Part shown: piece after piece, positions 40,329-48,669 of the stretch
How the letters are laid out: every line of letters starts with the position of its first letter
Numbering within the stretch: position 1 is the first letter of the stretch
Program-made: the position numbers and the translations under genes
Notes under the pieces: generated by a model
What the model was told of the DNA's origin: nothing
Databases searched by the model: none
The model's input: the letters and a program-made list of their open reading frames with translations, nothing else
Source of the DNA: Robertmurraya sp. FSL R5-0851
Lineage (GTDB): Bacteria; Bacillota; Bacilli; Bacillales; Cytobacillaceae
Assembly: GCF_038002965.1 (NCBI RefSeq)
Contig: NZ_JBBOOE010000001.1
Coordinates: forward strand, 1,655,001 to 1,719,000
DNA length: 64,000 bases
Direction of reading: 5' to 3'

Positions 40329-40571
40329 TAATTATGAAATTCATTCAGCTATGTAGTTTAATTACATTATGGTTCTTTCGAATAGAAAATTTTTGATTTA
40401 GTTCATATGTTAAAAACGTGACATATCCTATTGCATTAACCACCTAATCACACTCACCCTGTAATTATTATCTCATCTATTATACAGGACATTGTGATTT
40501 CGTCCATCACTATCTAAATATTGATAAGTATGATGGGAAATGTCCATCCTATAGAGGAGGAGGTGGGAAAT

Positions 40572-40736
40572 ATGGTACGCATTCATAACCCAGTTAAAGG
40601 GGATAAAAGTAAGCTAGGTGCAGACAACCAGATGCATGGTGGAACGATGGAAGAAGTCGACCAATTTTCAAATGCTATTTACCAGGCCGTTCATCCAGGT
40701 AAGGGTGACGATAAAAACAATAATAGTACGCAATGA
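40572..40736 (+). CDS. small hydrophilic protein of unknown function
   Basis: This 54-residue protein begins MVRIHNPVKGDKSKLGADNQ and ends in a Lys/Asp/Asn-rich tail. It has no membrane segment or cysteine. A very strong binding site (GAGGAGGAGGTGGG) precedes ATG 40572. The frame is open to an upstream ATG at 40521, but that start lacks a site. A terminator follows directly. I do not recognise it; the excellent ribosome binding site argues that it is real. Confidence 0.7.
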   Translation: MVRIHNPVKGDKSKLGADNQMHGGTMEEVDQFSNAIYQAVHPGKGDDKNNNSTQ

Positions 40737-40760
40737 AAACGCCATCATGGCGTTTTTTAT
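40736..40760 (+). terminator. terminator after the 54-residue protein gene
   Basis: AAAACGCC pairs with GGCGTTTT around ATCAT, followed by more T. Confidence 0.85.
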
Positions 40761-40780
40761 TGTGAAGGACTAATTTAGCG

Positions 40781-41136
40781 CCTATGGTTACCAGTATTTA
40801 GTGGAAAGAGGGAACTAAATTTGATTTTAAGACCTATGAATTCCAAGAATTAGTGGAATGAGGGAACTAAATTTGATTTTAAGACCTATGAATTCCAGGA
40901 ATTAGTGGAATGAGGGAACTAAATTTGATTTTGAGACCTATGAATTCCAGTATTTAGTGGAATGAGGGAACTAAATTTGATTTTAAGACCTATGAATTCC
41001 AGTATTTAGTGGAATGAGGGAACTAAATTTGATTTTAAGACCTATGAATTCCAGGAATTAGTGGAATGAGGGAACTAAATTTGATTTTAAAGCCTATGAT
41101 TTCCAGGAATTAGTGGGACGAAGGAACTAAATTATG
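40781..41136. repeat. seven tandem copies of a 52-bp repeat
   Basis: Copies begin with CCTATG at 40781, 40833, 40885, 40937, 40989, 41041 and 41093, exactly 52 bases apart; the last is shortened. Inner copies are nearly identical. The first and last are the most diverged. Small changes cluster at CCAGTATT versus CCAGGAAT. Each unit carries the inverted repeat ATTCCA-N8-TGGAAT and the block GAGGGAACTAAATTTGATT. No open frame spans the array. It fills most of the gap before the ABC transporter genes. Confidence 0.95.
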
Positions 41137-41272
41137 AAGTTGAAATACCAATACTTCACCCATTCATTAAACTACAATACCAAAACACTGCAAGTATCTT
41201 CCTTATTTTCACAAGATTTGGTAAACTATTCTAGTTACAGGAATTGTTTTTTAGGGTTGGGGGTTGTGGGGA

Positions 41273-43021
41273 ATGAAAGTTTTTATTGATTTGATGTGGT
41301 TTTTCAAGCAGGAGAAAAAAGCATATATTACTGGGGTTCTTCTGTTGTTAATTGTTGCATTTTTGCAGCTTGTTCCTCCAAAAGTGATTGGGCTTGTAGT
41401 CGATCATATTGAGCAAGGGTCCTTAACGATGAAGATATTAGGGACATATTTGCTCCTACTTGTAGGGGCTGCTCTAATGATGTACATACTTAGGTATTAT
41501 TGGAGAATCATGATTTTTGGTTCAGCAGTTAAGCTCTCCATGCAATTACGAAATCGATTGTTTCATCATTTTACTTCAATGTCACAATCCTTTTACCAAA
41601 GAAGAAGAACGGGAGACTTGATGGCACATGCGACCAATGATATTCAAGCGATACAGCAGACGGCAGGTGTAGGGGTACTCACCTTTGTCGATTCCCTTTC
41701 TACAGGTGGCTTTGTCATTCTTGCCATGGCTTTTACCATCAGCTGGAAGCTTACGTTAATTAGCTTGATTCCGATGCCGTTTATGGCGATTTTAACCAGT
41801 TGGTACGGAACGTTACTACACAGGCGTTTTCATCTCGCGCAGGAGGCCTTTTCATCGTTAAACGATAAAACACAGGAAAGTATCACAGGAATAAAAGTGA
41901 TAAAAACCTTTGGTCAGGAAAAAGAAGATATAGAAGATTTTCGAAAGCAATCCAATGATGTAGTAGATAAAAATATTTCCGTTGCACGGGTGGACTCCTT
42001 GTTTGATCCGACGATTTCTATTATTGTAGGAATTTCATTTTTTCTTTCTCTTACATTTGGTGCTAGATATGTAATAAATGGTGAGTTAACGATTGGACAG
42101 TTGGTTTCTTTTACAACCTATTTAGGCTTATTAATTTGGCCTATGCTTGCCTTCGGGTGGTTGTTTAATATCGTTGAAAGAGGTAGAGCTTCTTATGATC
42201 GCGTTATCTCACTATTAAATGAAAAAGCGGATATTGTCGATGAAGAAGCAGCGTTAAATGTGACTCCAAGCGGAGATATTCAATATGAGATTCAGCAATT
42301 TACTTATCCGAACGAAGCAGAACCCATCCTACATGATATTCATTTTGAGTTGAAAAGGGGACAAACACTTGGAATTGTAGGGAAAACAGGTGCCGGGAAG
42401 ACGACATTATTAAAGCTATTGATCAGGGAATATGATGTTACCGATGGTCAAATCATATTCGGTGGTCAGCACATTACACGATATAAAATCGACAAATTAA
42501 GAGAGGCAGTCGGCTATGTTCCACAGGACCATTTCCTATTTTCTGCTACGATCGGTGAAAATATCTCTTTCGCCAAGTCTCTATGTGAAAAAGAAGAGAT
42601 CCACGAGGCAGCGAAAATAGCTAATATTCATGATGATATAACTCAGTTTACTGATGGGTATGATACGGTCGTCGGAGAACGAGGCGTTTCGTTATCTGGT
42701 GGGCAAAAACAGCGTATTTCCATTGCTCGTGCTCTATTATTAAATCCGGAAGTGCTCATTCTAGATGATTCTCTTTCAGCGGTCGATGCTAAAACAGAAG
42801 AGGCGATTTTAACATCACTTAAAGAAAACCGAGAGGGGAAAACAACAATCATTACCTCTCACCGACTAAGTGCCATTCAGCATGCTGATCTTATTATAGT
42901 CATTGATAATGGACAGATCGCGCAATCGGGTACACATGATACGTTAATGGATCAAGAGGGATGGTACAAGGAAATGTACCTAAGGCAACAGCTGGAAGAT
43001 CTTGTGGAGCATGGAGGATAA
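41273..43021 (+). CDS. heterodimeric ABC exporter subunit, degenerate-site half
   Basis: This 582-residue half-transporter has six membrane helices (about 1-310) followed by an ATPase. Walker A is GIVGKTGAGKTTLLK, the signature is VSLSGGQKQRISIARALL and Walker B is VLILDDSLSAVDA. The Walker B catalytic Glu is replaced by Asp (LDDS), the pattern of the inactive site in heterodimeric exporters such as BmrCD or LmrCD. It pairs with the next gene. ATG 41273 is preferred over TTG 41264 from spacing to the G-run. Multidrug export is likely, but the substrate is unknown. Confidence 0.9.
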   Translation: MKVFIDLMWFFKQEKKAYITGVLLLLIVAFLQLVPPKVIGLVVDHIEQGSLTMKILGTYLLLLVGAALMMYILRYYWRIMIFGSAVKLSMQLRNRLFHHFTSMSQSFYQRRRTGDLMAHATNDIQAIQQTAGVGVLTFVDSLSTGGFVILAMAFTISWKLTLISLIPMPFMAILTSWYGTLLHRRFHLAQEAFSSLNDKTQESITGIKVIKTFGQEKEDIEDFRKQSNDVVDKNISVARVDSLFDPTISIIVGISFFLSLTFGARYVINGELTIGQLVSFTTYLGLLIWPMLAFGWLFNIVERGRASYDRVISLLNEKADIVDEEAALNVTPSGDIQYEIQQFTYPNEAEPILHDIHFELKRGQTLGIVGKTGAGKTTLLKLLIREYDVTDGQIIFGGQHITRYKIDKLREAVGYVPQDHFLFSATIGENISFAKSLCEKEEIHEAAKIANIHDDITQFTDGYDTVVGERGVSLSGGQKQRISIARALLLNPEVLILDDSLSAVDAKTEEAILTSLKENREGKTTIITSHRLSAIQHADLIIVIDNGQIAQSGTHDTLMDQEGWYKEMYLRQQLEDLVEHGG

Positions 43022-43024
43022 ATG

Positions 43025-44815
43025 ATGGAAAATCAGCAATTATCAGAAGGGAAACAACAGTGGAAAGTATTAGTTCGGCTCCTAGCCTATGCGAAGCCTC
43101 ACTCGAAAACGATAGGGTTGGCTTTTTGTCTCCTAATTCTTACAACAGTTGGTGATATACTTGGACCCATTTTAGTCAAAGTATTTATAGATGATTACTT
43201 AAAGCCTAGAAATCTTTCGTTTGAACCGTTATTCATGCTAGGTGCCGCGTATTTAGGTATTCAAATTTTAAACGTCATTATCTCCTATTTTCAGCTCTTA
43301 AAATTCCAAGAAATTGCCTTGAAAATTATTCAAGAGATTCGTATTGATGTCTTCTCAAAGGTTCAATCACTTGGATTGAAATTTTTTGACAAAACACCTG
43401 CTGGAAGCATTGTATCAAGAGTGACGAATGATACCGAAGCGATTAAAGATATGTTTGTGACGGTGTTAGTAACGTTTATCCAAAGCGGGTTCCTCATTAC
43501 GGGTATTTTTATCGCAATGTTTATTTTGGATGTTAAACTAGCATTGTTTTGTTTAGTCATTCTACCAGTGATTTTTTTTATTATGAACTTGTACCGAAAA
43601 CTAAGCTCGAAATTTTACCATGATATGAGGGAGCGACTAAGCCAGCTGAATGCAAAGCTTAGTGAATCGATTCAAGGGATGGGAATCATTCAAGTATTTC
43701 GTCAGGAAAAAAGAATGCGTGAAGAATTTGGAGTGACCAATGAGAAGCATTATACTGCCGGTATGAGGAATATAAAAGTAGATGGTTTGCTTTTGCGTCC
43801 TGCGATTGACCTGGTTTATGTGGGAGCCTTGATTATCGTTCTTAGCTATTTTGGTGTTTCGTCATTTGAAAGTCCTATCCAAATCGGAGTGTTGTATGCG
43901 TTTGTTAACTATCTAGATCGATTCTTTGAGCCGGTGAACAATATGATGATGCGCTTATCTTTATACCAACAAGCAATTGTCGCAGCTTCTAGGGTATTCA
44001 ATGTTCTTGATGAACAGGAGGTATCACCTTCACAAAAAGAAACAGCCAATAGGATTCAAGAAGGCGAAATAGAATTTCGTGATGTCAGTTTTTCATATGA
44101 TGGGAAAAGAGATGTATTAAAAAATATTTCCTTCACTGCAAAACCAGGTGAAACAGTCGCCCTGGTTGGTCACACCGGAAGTGGCAAGAGCTCGATTATT
44201 AATTTAATGATGAGATTTTATGAATTTGAAAGAGGAGAAATTTTAGTGGATGGGCATTCCATTAAAGAATATCCCGAAAAAGAACTTCGGACAAAGATGG
44301 GTCTGGTTCTTCAAGATCCTTTCTTGTTTTTTGGAACCGTCGCAGACAATATTCGTTTGCATAATGAGAAGATGAGCATGGAAGAGGTAGAAGCAGCTGC
44401 GAAGTTTGTTCAAGCACATCCATTTATTGAGAAGCTTGAGGGAGGATACGAGCATCAAATGGTGGAGAGAGGGTCTACGCTATCAAGTGGGCAACGGCAA
44501 CTGATTGCCTTTGCTCGGACGGTAGCAGCTAGTCCAAAAATATTAATTTTGGACGAAGCAACCGCCAATATTGATACAGAGACTGAAGAAGCGATTCAAG
44601 AGGCGCTTTCACGTATGCGAAAAGGTCGAACAACGATTGCCATTGCCCACCGATTGTCGACCATTCAAGATGCCGAACTGATCTTAGTGTTGCATCAAGG
44701 GGAAATCGTCGAGAGGGGTAGTCATCAGGAACTGCTATCACTAAGAGGTTTGTACTATAAGATGTATCTTCTCCAAAATAATTTAGCCGATAGAATAGAG
44801 GATGTTGTCAGCTAA
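43025..44815 (+). CDS. heterodimeric ABC exporter subunit, active-site half
   Basis: This 596-residue half-transporter has six membrane helices and an ATPase with Walker A VALVGHTGSGKSSIIN, signature STLSSGQRQLIAFARTVA and Walker B ILILDEATANIDT, where the catalytic Glu is intact. The signature is LSSGQ rather than LSGGQ. It starts 3 bases after the partner (GGAGG overlaps the partner's end; ATG 43025 gives 7-base spacing, ATG 43022 only 4). The pair resembles YheI/YheH or YfiB/YfiC of B. subtilis; I cannot choose. Confidence 0.9.
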   Translation: MENQQLSEGKQQWKVLVRLLAYAKPHSKTIGLAFCLLILTTVGDILGPILVKVFIDDYLKPRNLSFEPLFMLGAAYLGIQILNVIISYFQLLKFQEIALKIIQEIRIDVFSKVQSLGLKFFDKTPAGSIVSRVTNDTEAIKDMFVTVLVTFIQSGFLITGIFIAMFILDVKLALFCLVILPVIFFIMNLYRKLSSKFYHDMRERLSQLNAKLSESIQGMGIIQVFRQEKRMREEFGVTNEKHYTAGMRNIKVDGLLLRPAIDLVYVGALIIVLSYFGVSSFESPIQIGVLYAFVNYLDRFFEPVNNMMMRLSLYQQAIVAASRVFNVLDEQEVSPSQKETANRIQEGEIEFRDVSFSYDGKRDVLKNISFTAKPGETVALVGHTGSGKSSIINLMMRFYEFERGEILVDGHSIKEYPEKELRTKMGLVLQDPFLFFGTVADNIRLHNEKMSMEEVEAAAKFVQAHPFIEKLEGGYEHQMVERGSTLSSGQRQLIAFARTVAASPKILILDEATANIDTETEEAIQEALSRMRKGRTTIAIAHRLSTIQDAELILVLHQGEIVERGSHQELLSLRGLYYKMYLLQNNLADRIEDVVS

Positions 44816-44819
44816 AAAA

Positions 44820-44857
44820 TAAACAGCTTGAGTTGCTTTCGGCTCAAGCTGTTTTTA
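44820..44857. terminator. terminator between the ABC exporter and the Spo0E-like gene
   Basis: AAACAGCTTGAG pairs with CTCAAGCTGTTT around a 10-base loop, followed by T5. The stop codon of the reverse-strand gene overlaps its end. Confidence 0.88.
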
Positions 44858-45025
44858 ATAGGTGGGAACCTTTTTTAAAAAGATACGGTTATATTCATTT
44901 AAAAGATTGTCCAATTCCTGACTGTAATGAAGGGCAGTAGAAGAATTCAGTCCACTGATCATAGCGATCTCGATTAGCTCCGCTCGTTTCTTTTCAATGA
45001 GTGCTAAAAATTCCTGTTTTGACAA
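44855..45025 (-). CDS. ynzD: Spo0E-like aspartyl-phosphate phosphatase
   Basis: A 56-residue protein on the reverse strand, below the usual gene-calling size, begins MSKQEFLALIEKKRAELIEI. It holds the Spo0E-family signature SQELDNLLNEYN. Members dephosphorylate Spo0A~P and delay sporulation. B. subtilis has a Spo0E-like gene (ynzD) at this place between yneF and ccdA. The start is TTG, with GGAAGGGA about 10 bases upstream, so the exact start is less sure than the identity. Confidence 0.85.
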   Translation of the reverse strand: MSKQEFLALIEKKRAELIEIAMISGLNSSTALHYSQELDNLLNEYNRIFLKKVPTY

Positions 45026-45302
45026 TTCTGTTTAGTCCCTTCCAAATAATATCCAAAATCTTTCGTGAAACTATATACATAGTATACCCAAGAAATAGGA
45101 GAATTTCAAAAGAAAAAATCTAGAAATAGACAATTTTGTTTGGTGATTAACATTTTTTCAGGGTTCTTACATACAGTTATATGGAGTCTGGAGCTTGCCC
45201 GATTTTTGTTGCTGTCACAGAATGTTCAAATATTAATTATTATCTTTTCTATTTATCTTTTGATAAAATTAATAAGAATGATTTTTTTAGGAGTGGTTAC
45301 AT

Positions 45303-46010
45303 TTGACCGATGTAAACGTATTAATTGCACTTGGAGCCGGCTTTTTGAGCTTTATTTCTCCTTGCTGTCTTCCTTTATATCCTGCGTTCCTCTCGTATAT
45401 TACTGGTATGTCAGTAGGAGAACTGAAGACGGATAATGCCATGCTACAAAGACGCAGCTTATTACATACCTTGTTTTTCTTAGTTGGATTTTCCATTATC
45501 TTTATTGCGATCGGCTTTGGAAGCTCCTTTATTGGTGAAATTTTTGCTGGCTATCAGGATCTCATTCGTCAATTAGGCGCCATTGTGATCGTCTTTTTTG
45601 GTTTCGTGGTCGTTGGTATTCTGAAACCGGATTCGTTGATGAGGGAAAAAAGATATGAGTTTAAACACCGTCCGTCAGGATATTTTGGTTCGGTTTTAAT
45701 AGGAATTGCTTTTGCGGCTGGCTGGACACCTTGTACGGGTCCTATCTTAATGTCAGTAATTGCCCTAGCTGCGACAAATCCTGGTTCAGGTATGGTATAC
45801 ATGGTTGCTTATATACTTGGTTTTGCCATTCCATTTTTTATCCTATCTTTCTTTATAGGGAAATTACAATGGATCAAGCGCCACAATGTTTTAATAATGA
45901 AAATTGGTGGCTATATTATGATAGTAATGGGAATTGTCCTATTTTTTGATTGGATGACAAAGATTATTATCATTTTTACCAATATGTTTGGTGGTTTTAC
46001 AGGCTTTTGA
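45303..46010 (+). CDS. ccdA: thiol-disulfide transport protein CcdA
   Basis: CcdA passes electrons from cytoplasmic thioredoxin across the membrane for cytochrome c maturation and spore synthesis. The protein is 235 residues with six hydrophobic helices. The two redox Cys sites are in [14 protein letters not shown] and [13 protein letters not shown]. The start is TTG with TAGGAG 6-8 bases upstream. The order ccdA-yneI-yneJ is as in B. subtilis. Confidence 0.95.
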   Translation: MTDVNVLIALGAGFLSFISPCCLPLYPAFLSYITGMSVGELKTDNAMLQRRSLLHTLFFLVGFSIIFIAIGFGSSFIGEIFAGYQDLIRQLGAIVIVFFGFVVVGILKPDSLMREKRYEFKHRPSGYFGSVLIGIAFAAGWTPCTGPILMSVIALAATNPGSGMVYMVAYILGFAIPFFILSFFIGKLQWIKRHNVLIMKIGGYIMIVMGIVLFFDWMTKIIIIFTNMFGGFTGF

Positions 46011-46176
46011 TTTAGCTATCTTTCTGTTATAATATAGGAAAATAGTCTTAAGTCATTTTGATACAACTGTCAAAAATAGTCGAAATATTCTTTTTGTCAT
46101 TGAATGTAATTTTCGTTATATTTAAATATGTATTTTAGAGATATGATTCTGTTGTAGTGTTGAGGGGGTACCAGCG

Positions 46177-46536
46177 ATGGCAAAAATATTAATCGTAGAT
46201 GATGCAAAATTTATGAGAATGACCCTTTCAGACATTCTAATTCGAAATAACCACGAGATCGTGGGAGAGGCTGAAAATGGCAGAGAAGCAATCGCTCTTT
46301 TTCATGAGCGACAACCAGATTTGGTTACAATGGACATTACAATGCCTGAGATGAGTGGCTTAGAGGCCATGAAAGAAATTAGACAGAACTACCCACAAGC
46401 AAAAGTGATCATGTGTTCTGCAATGGGCCAACAGCGTATGGTCGTAGAAGCGATTGAAGCCGGAGCTAAAGACTTCATTGTAAAACCCTTTGATGAAGGA
46501 AGGGTAATTGAAGCCGTGAATCGTGTTTTAACCTAA
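46177..46536 (+). CDS. yneI: CheY-like response regulator YneI (CcdB)
   Basis: This 119-residue single receiver domain has the acidic pocket in ILIVDDAKFM, the phosphorylated Asp in PDLVTMDITMPEMSG and the conserved Lys in IVKPFDEG. It has no output domain. In B. subtilis it lies between ccdA and ccdC but is not needed for cytochrome c. AGGGGG precedes ATG. The partner kinase is unknown. Confidence 0.95.
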   Translation: MAKILIVDDAKFMRMTLSDILIRNNHEIVGEAENGREAIALFHERQPDLVTMDITMPEMSGLEAMKEIRQNYPQAKVIMCSAMGQQRMVVEAIEAGAKDFIVKPFDEGRVIEAVNRVLT

Positions 46537-46545
46537 ATATAATAG

Positions 46546-46583
46546 ATGCTGACTAGTCGTTGATAGTCAGCATTCTTTATTTT
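46546..46583 (+). terminator. terminator after yneI
   Basis: A perfect 10-bp stem, ATGCTGACTA/TAGTCAGCAT, with an 8-base loop is followed by a T-rich tract. Confidence 0.85.
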
Positions 46584-46660
46584 AAAAAATATTATAATAT
46601 TGGAAGTGTATCCGCTATAATTATAGGGAAAATATATTTCTTAGATTGGAATGAAAGTAT

Positions 46661-47137
46661 ATGAACAACATGGTTGTTATTGCTTCTTCAATAGGGGCCA
46701 TTGGAATGGCGATTTTGGCCATGTTCGTCCGTATGAAAGCGGCGAAAAAACCTGCCACTGCAAGGAAAATTATACTACCACCTGTGTTTATGAGTACAGG
46801 TGCACTAATGTTTGTTGTTCCGATGTTTCGAGTGACATATTTAGAATTGTTTGAAGCGATGGCTGTTGGACTAGTCTTTTCTATTTTGTTAATAAAAACT
46901 TCAAAGTTTGAGATACGTGAGAATGAAATATACCTAAAACGTTCACGTGCTTTTGTGTTTATTTTGTTCGGACTCCTCGTGTTACGAATCATTCTAAAGT
47001 TACTATTAAGCTCTTCAATTGACTATGGGGAACTAAGCGGAATGTTCTTTATATTAGCTTTTTCCATGATCCTTCCGTGGAGAATTGCTATGTATCTTCA
47101 ATTTAGAAGATTCCAGGAAAAACTGACAAAATTATGA
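46661..47137 (+). CDS. ccdC: cytochrome c biogenesis-associated membrane protein CcdC (YneJ)
   Basis: This 158-residue protein has about five hydrophobic segments (MVVIASSIGAIGMAILAMFV, IILPPVFMSTGALMFVVPMF, LFEAMAVGLVFSILLI, AFVFILFGLLVLRIILKLLL, GMFFILAFSMILPWRIAMYL). It matches the CcdC family (DUF1453 type). It is dispensable for cytochrome c in B. subtilis and its role is unclear. The ribosome binding site is weak (TTGGAATG). The position after yneI supports the name. Confidence 0.9.
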   Translation: MNNMVVIASSIGAIGMAILAMFVRMKAAKKPATARKIILPPVFMSTGALMFVVPMFRVTYLELFEAMAVGLVFSILLIKTSKFEIRENEIYLKRSRAFVFILFGLLVLRIILKLLLSSSIDYGELSGMFFILAFSMILPWRIAMYLQFRRFQEKLTKL

Positions 47138-47144
47138 GGTTTTG

Positions 47145-47176
47145 AACGTCAAATCATAATGGATTTGGCGTTTTTT
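47145..47176 (+). terminator. terminator after ccdC
   Basis: AACGTCAAATC pairs with GATTTGGCGTT (one T-G) around a 6-base loop, followed by T4. Confidence 0.85.
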
Positions 47177-47177
47177 A

Positions 47178-47213
47178 AAAAATAAAAGACCGCTTCATGT
47201 AAAGCAGTCTTTT
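47178..47213 (-). terminator. terminator after yneK
   Basis: On the reverse strand AAAAGACTGCTT pairs with AAGCGGTCTTTT (one T-G), followed by ATTTTTT. Confidence 0.85.
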
Positions 47214-47637
47214 AAAATAAGTGTTGATAGGGTGACATGTCTATTTTGTTTTCAGCAAGCTTCTTTTTCAAAAATTTATGGTCCCGTTTTGGAGTGGCTA
47301 AAATATATCCTCGAATCACGAGCTCTTCGGTAATCGACGGACGTTTTTCCTCTACGGCTAGCTCACCAATTTTTCCAGCGATTTTTTGTCGAGCCACATC
47401 GCGAAAAAGTTCTGGTACAGGGCTCACAAGATCTTCAAGAAGATCCTTTTCCGGCTGTTGCCAAAGATCACGAGTCTCATTCACAAAGTGCTCTTCCCAA
47501 TCGAGGACAGACTTGCCGTCTTCAAGAGGCATTCTTTTTAAAAACTTACGAAACATAAAAAATCCACCGATTGCAAACGAACCGACTAGTATTAACACCC
47601 AAAAAATAATAAATATTGAAAACCATCCACTTAACAT
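47212..47637 (-). CDS. yneK: DUF2621 membrane protein YneK
   Basis: This 141-residue protein has one N-terminal membrane helix (about 5-28, WFSIFIIFWVLILVGSFAIG) and a cytoplasmic domain (RMPLEDGKSVLDWEEHFVNE, LVSPVPELFRDVARQKI, RDHKFLKKKLAENKIDMSPY). It belongs to the Bacillus DUF2621 family, function unknown. AGGTGAG precedes ATG. It converges on ccdC and is the last gene in the window with conserved B. subtilis order. Confidence 0.92.
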   Translation of the reverse strand: MLSGWFSIFIIFWVLILVGSFAIGGFFMFRKFLKRMPLEDGKSVLDWEEHFVNETRDLWQQPEKDLLEDLVSPVPELFRDVARQKIAGKIGELAVEEKRPSITEELVIRGYILATPKRDHKFLKKKLAENKIDMSPYQHLF

Positions 47638-47744
47638 AAACTCACCTACAAAACATGATTAATACTATTATTATAGCCAAACTTCTAGCAGGGAGACAAG
47701 CAAACGTTTTAAAAGCGATTTAAAAATGGGAGAAGGAGAACAGT

Positions 47745-48551
47745 ATGACGAAACTATATATATTCGAAGGAGTCCCTGGTTCAGGAAAAACGACCAGTGC
47801 CAAATGGTTAGCAAATAGATTAGGAGATAATGCAAAACTATATTTGGAGGGTAATCGAGAACATCCGGCTGATCATGAGTCTGTCGCTTGTCTAACTGAG
47901 GAGCAATTGAATGTGGTTGAACAAGAGTGTCCTTCGGTACGGGGGATGGCAACTCGAAAAGGCGAGAGATATTACATTTCGTACGCGAGTTTGTATGAAA
48001 AAGATCCAGAGTTATTTGAGAGATTAAAAGCGTTCGATGTATATGAGCTTCCAGTAGAAGATTACGTAGAGGTTGCTTTGGAAAAGTGGAAGGAATTTGT
48101 TGAAAAAGCAAAATCAGGAGCACATGAGTACATACTAGAATGCTGTTATTTACAAAATCCTTTTACGTTTTTACTAGCAAAACATAATTGTTCAAAAGAG
48201 ATTATTTTCAATTTCTTAAATCAGATAACCAATGTAATTACGGAGCTCGATCCAGTAATCGTTTATTTTGAACAGGATAATGTAGCAGAAAACCTAGAGA
48301 AAATTCGGCAGGAACGTCCTGTGGAATGGTTTGATTTTATAACCTGGTATTACACAGGTCAGGAGTATGGGAAAGAAAGGGGACTGTCAGGGGTAAGTGG
48401 AGTTCTGCATTTCTTGGAAGAGAGGAAGCAGTCTGAGAACGAGTTTCTCCGAGGTGTACCGATAAGATCATTGATTATAAACAACACTAATGCAGATTGG
48501 GATAATATCCATAATCGACTTGCTTTTGAATTAGCACTAACAGAAAGGTAG
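47745..48551 (+). CDS. P-loop NTPase, kinase-like, unknown substrate
   Basis: This 268-residue soluble protein begins MTKLYIFEGVPGSGKTTSAK, a Walker A in the style of small-molecule or nucleoside kinases. A later YILECCYLQNPF may carry the acidic residue that activates the acceptor. No nucleic-acid-binding domain is seen. GAAGGAGAA precedes ATG. It lies 118 bases upstream of selC. Similar stand-alone P-loop proteins occur widely in Bacillaceae, so linkage to selC may be chance. Function is unknown. Confidence 0.75.
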   Translation: MTKLYIFEGVPGSGKTTSAKWLANRLGDNAKLYLEGNREHPADHESVACLTEEQLNVVEQECPSVRGMATRKGERYYISYASLYEKDPELFERLKAFDVYELPVEDYVEVALEKWKEFVEKAKSGAHEYILECCYLQNPFTFLLAKHNCSKEIIFNFLNQITNVITELDPVIVYFEQDNVAENLEKIRQERPVEWFDFITWYYTGQEYGKERGLSGVSGVLHFLEERKQSENEFLRGVPIRSLIINNTNADWDNIHNRLAFELALTER

Positions 48552-48612
48552 TTTGCACGTGGTATATTAGGATAAACTACTTGAAAAATAGAGTTAAGTG
48601 CTCCATAATAGA

Positions 48613-48661
48613 AACCGTGTCTTAAACTGTTGTCTATAAATAAACAACTTTGAACACGGTT
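48613..48661 (+). other. large imperfect stem-loop just upstream of selC
   Basis: AACCGTGT pairs with ACACGGTT, and inside it GTTGT pairs with ACAAC. The structure ends 9 bases before the tRNA and is followed by TCTTCTT. It may terminate the P-loop gene or belong to the tRNA precursor. Confidence 0.5.
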
Positions 48662-48669
48662 CTTCTTAC

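Noticed and set aside
40781..41136. CRISPR array
   Set aside because: The 52-bp units follow one another directly with no variable spacers, and no cas genes are nearby.
45140..45436. 98-residue plus-strand open frame before and over the start of ccdA
   Set aside because: It overlaps ccdA in another frame, has a membrane-like composition caused by AT-rich sequence, and lacks a ribosome binding site.
46621..46992. 123-residue reverse-strand open frame
   Set aside because: Antisense to ccdC, which has conserved synteny and membrane pattern; a shadow frame.
47671..48123. 150-residue reverse-strand open frame
   Set aside because: It lies antisense to the P-loop gene, has no binding site and no recognisable motif; a shadow frame.
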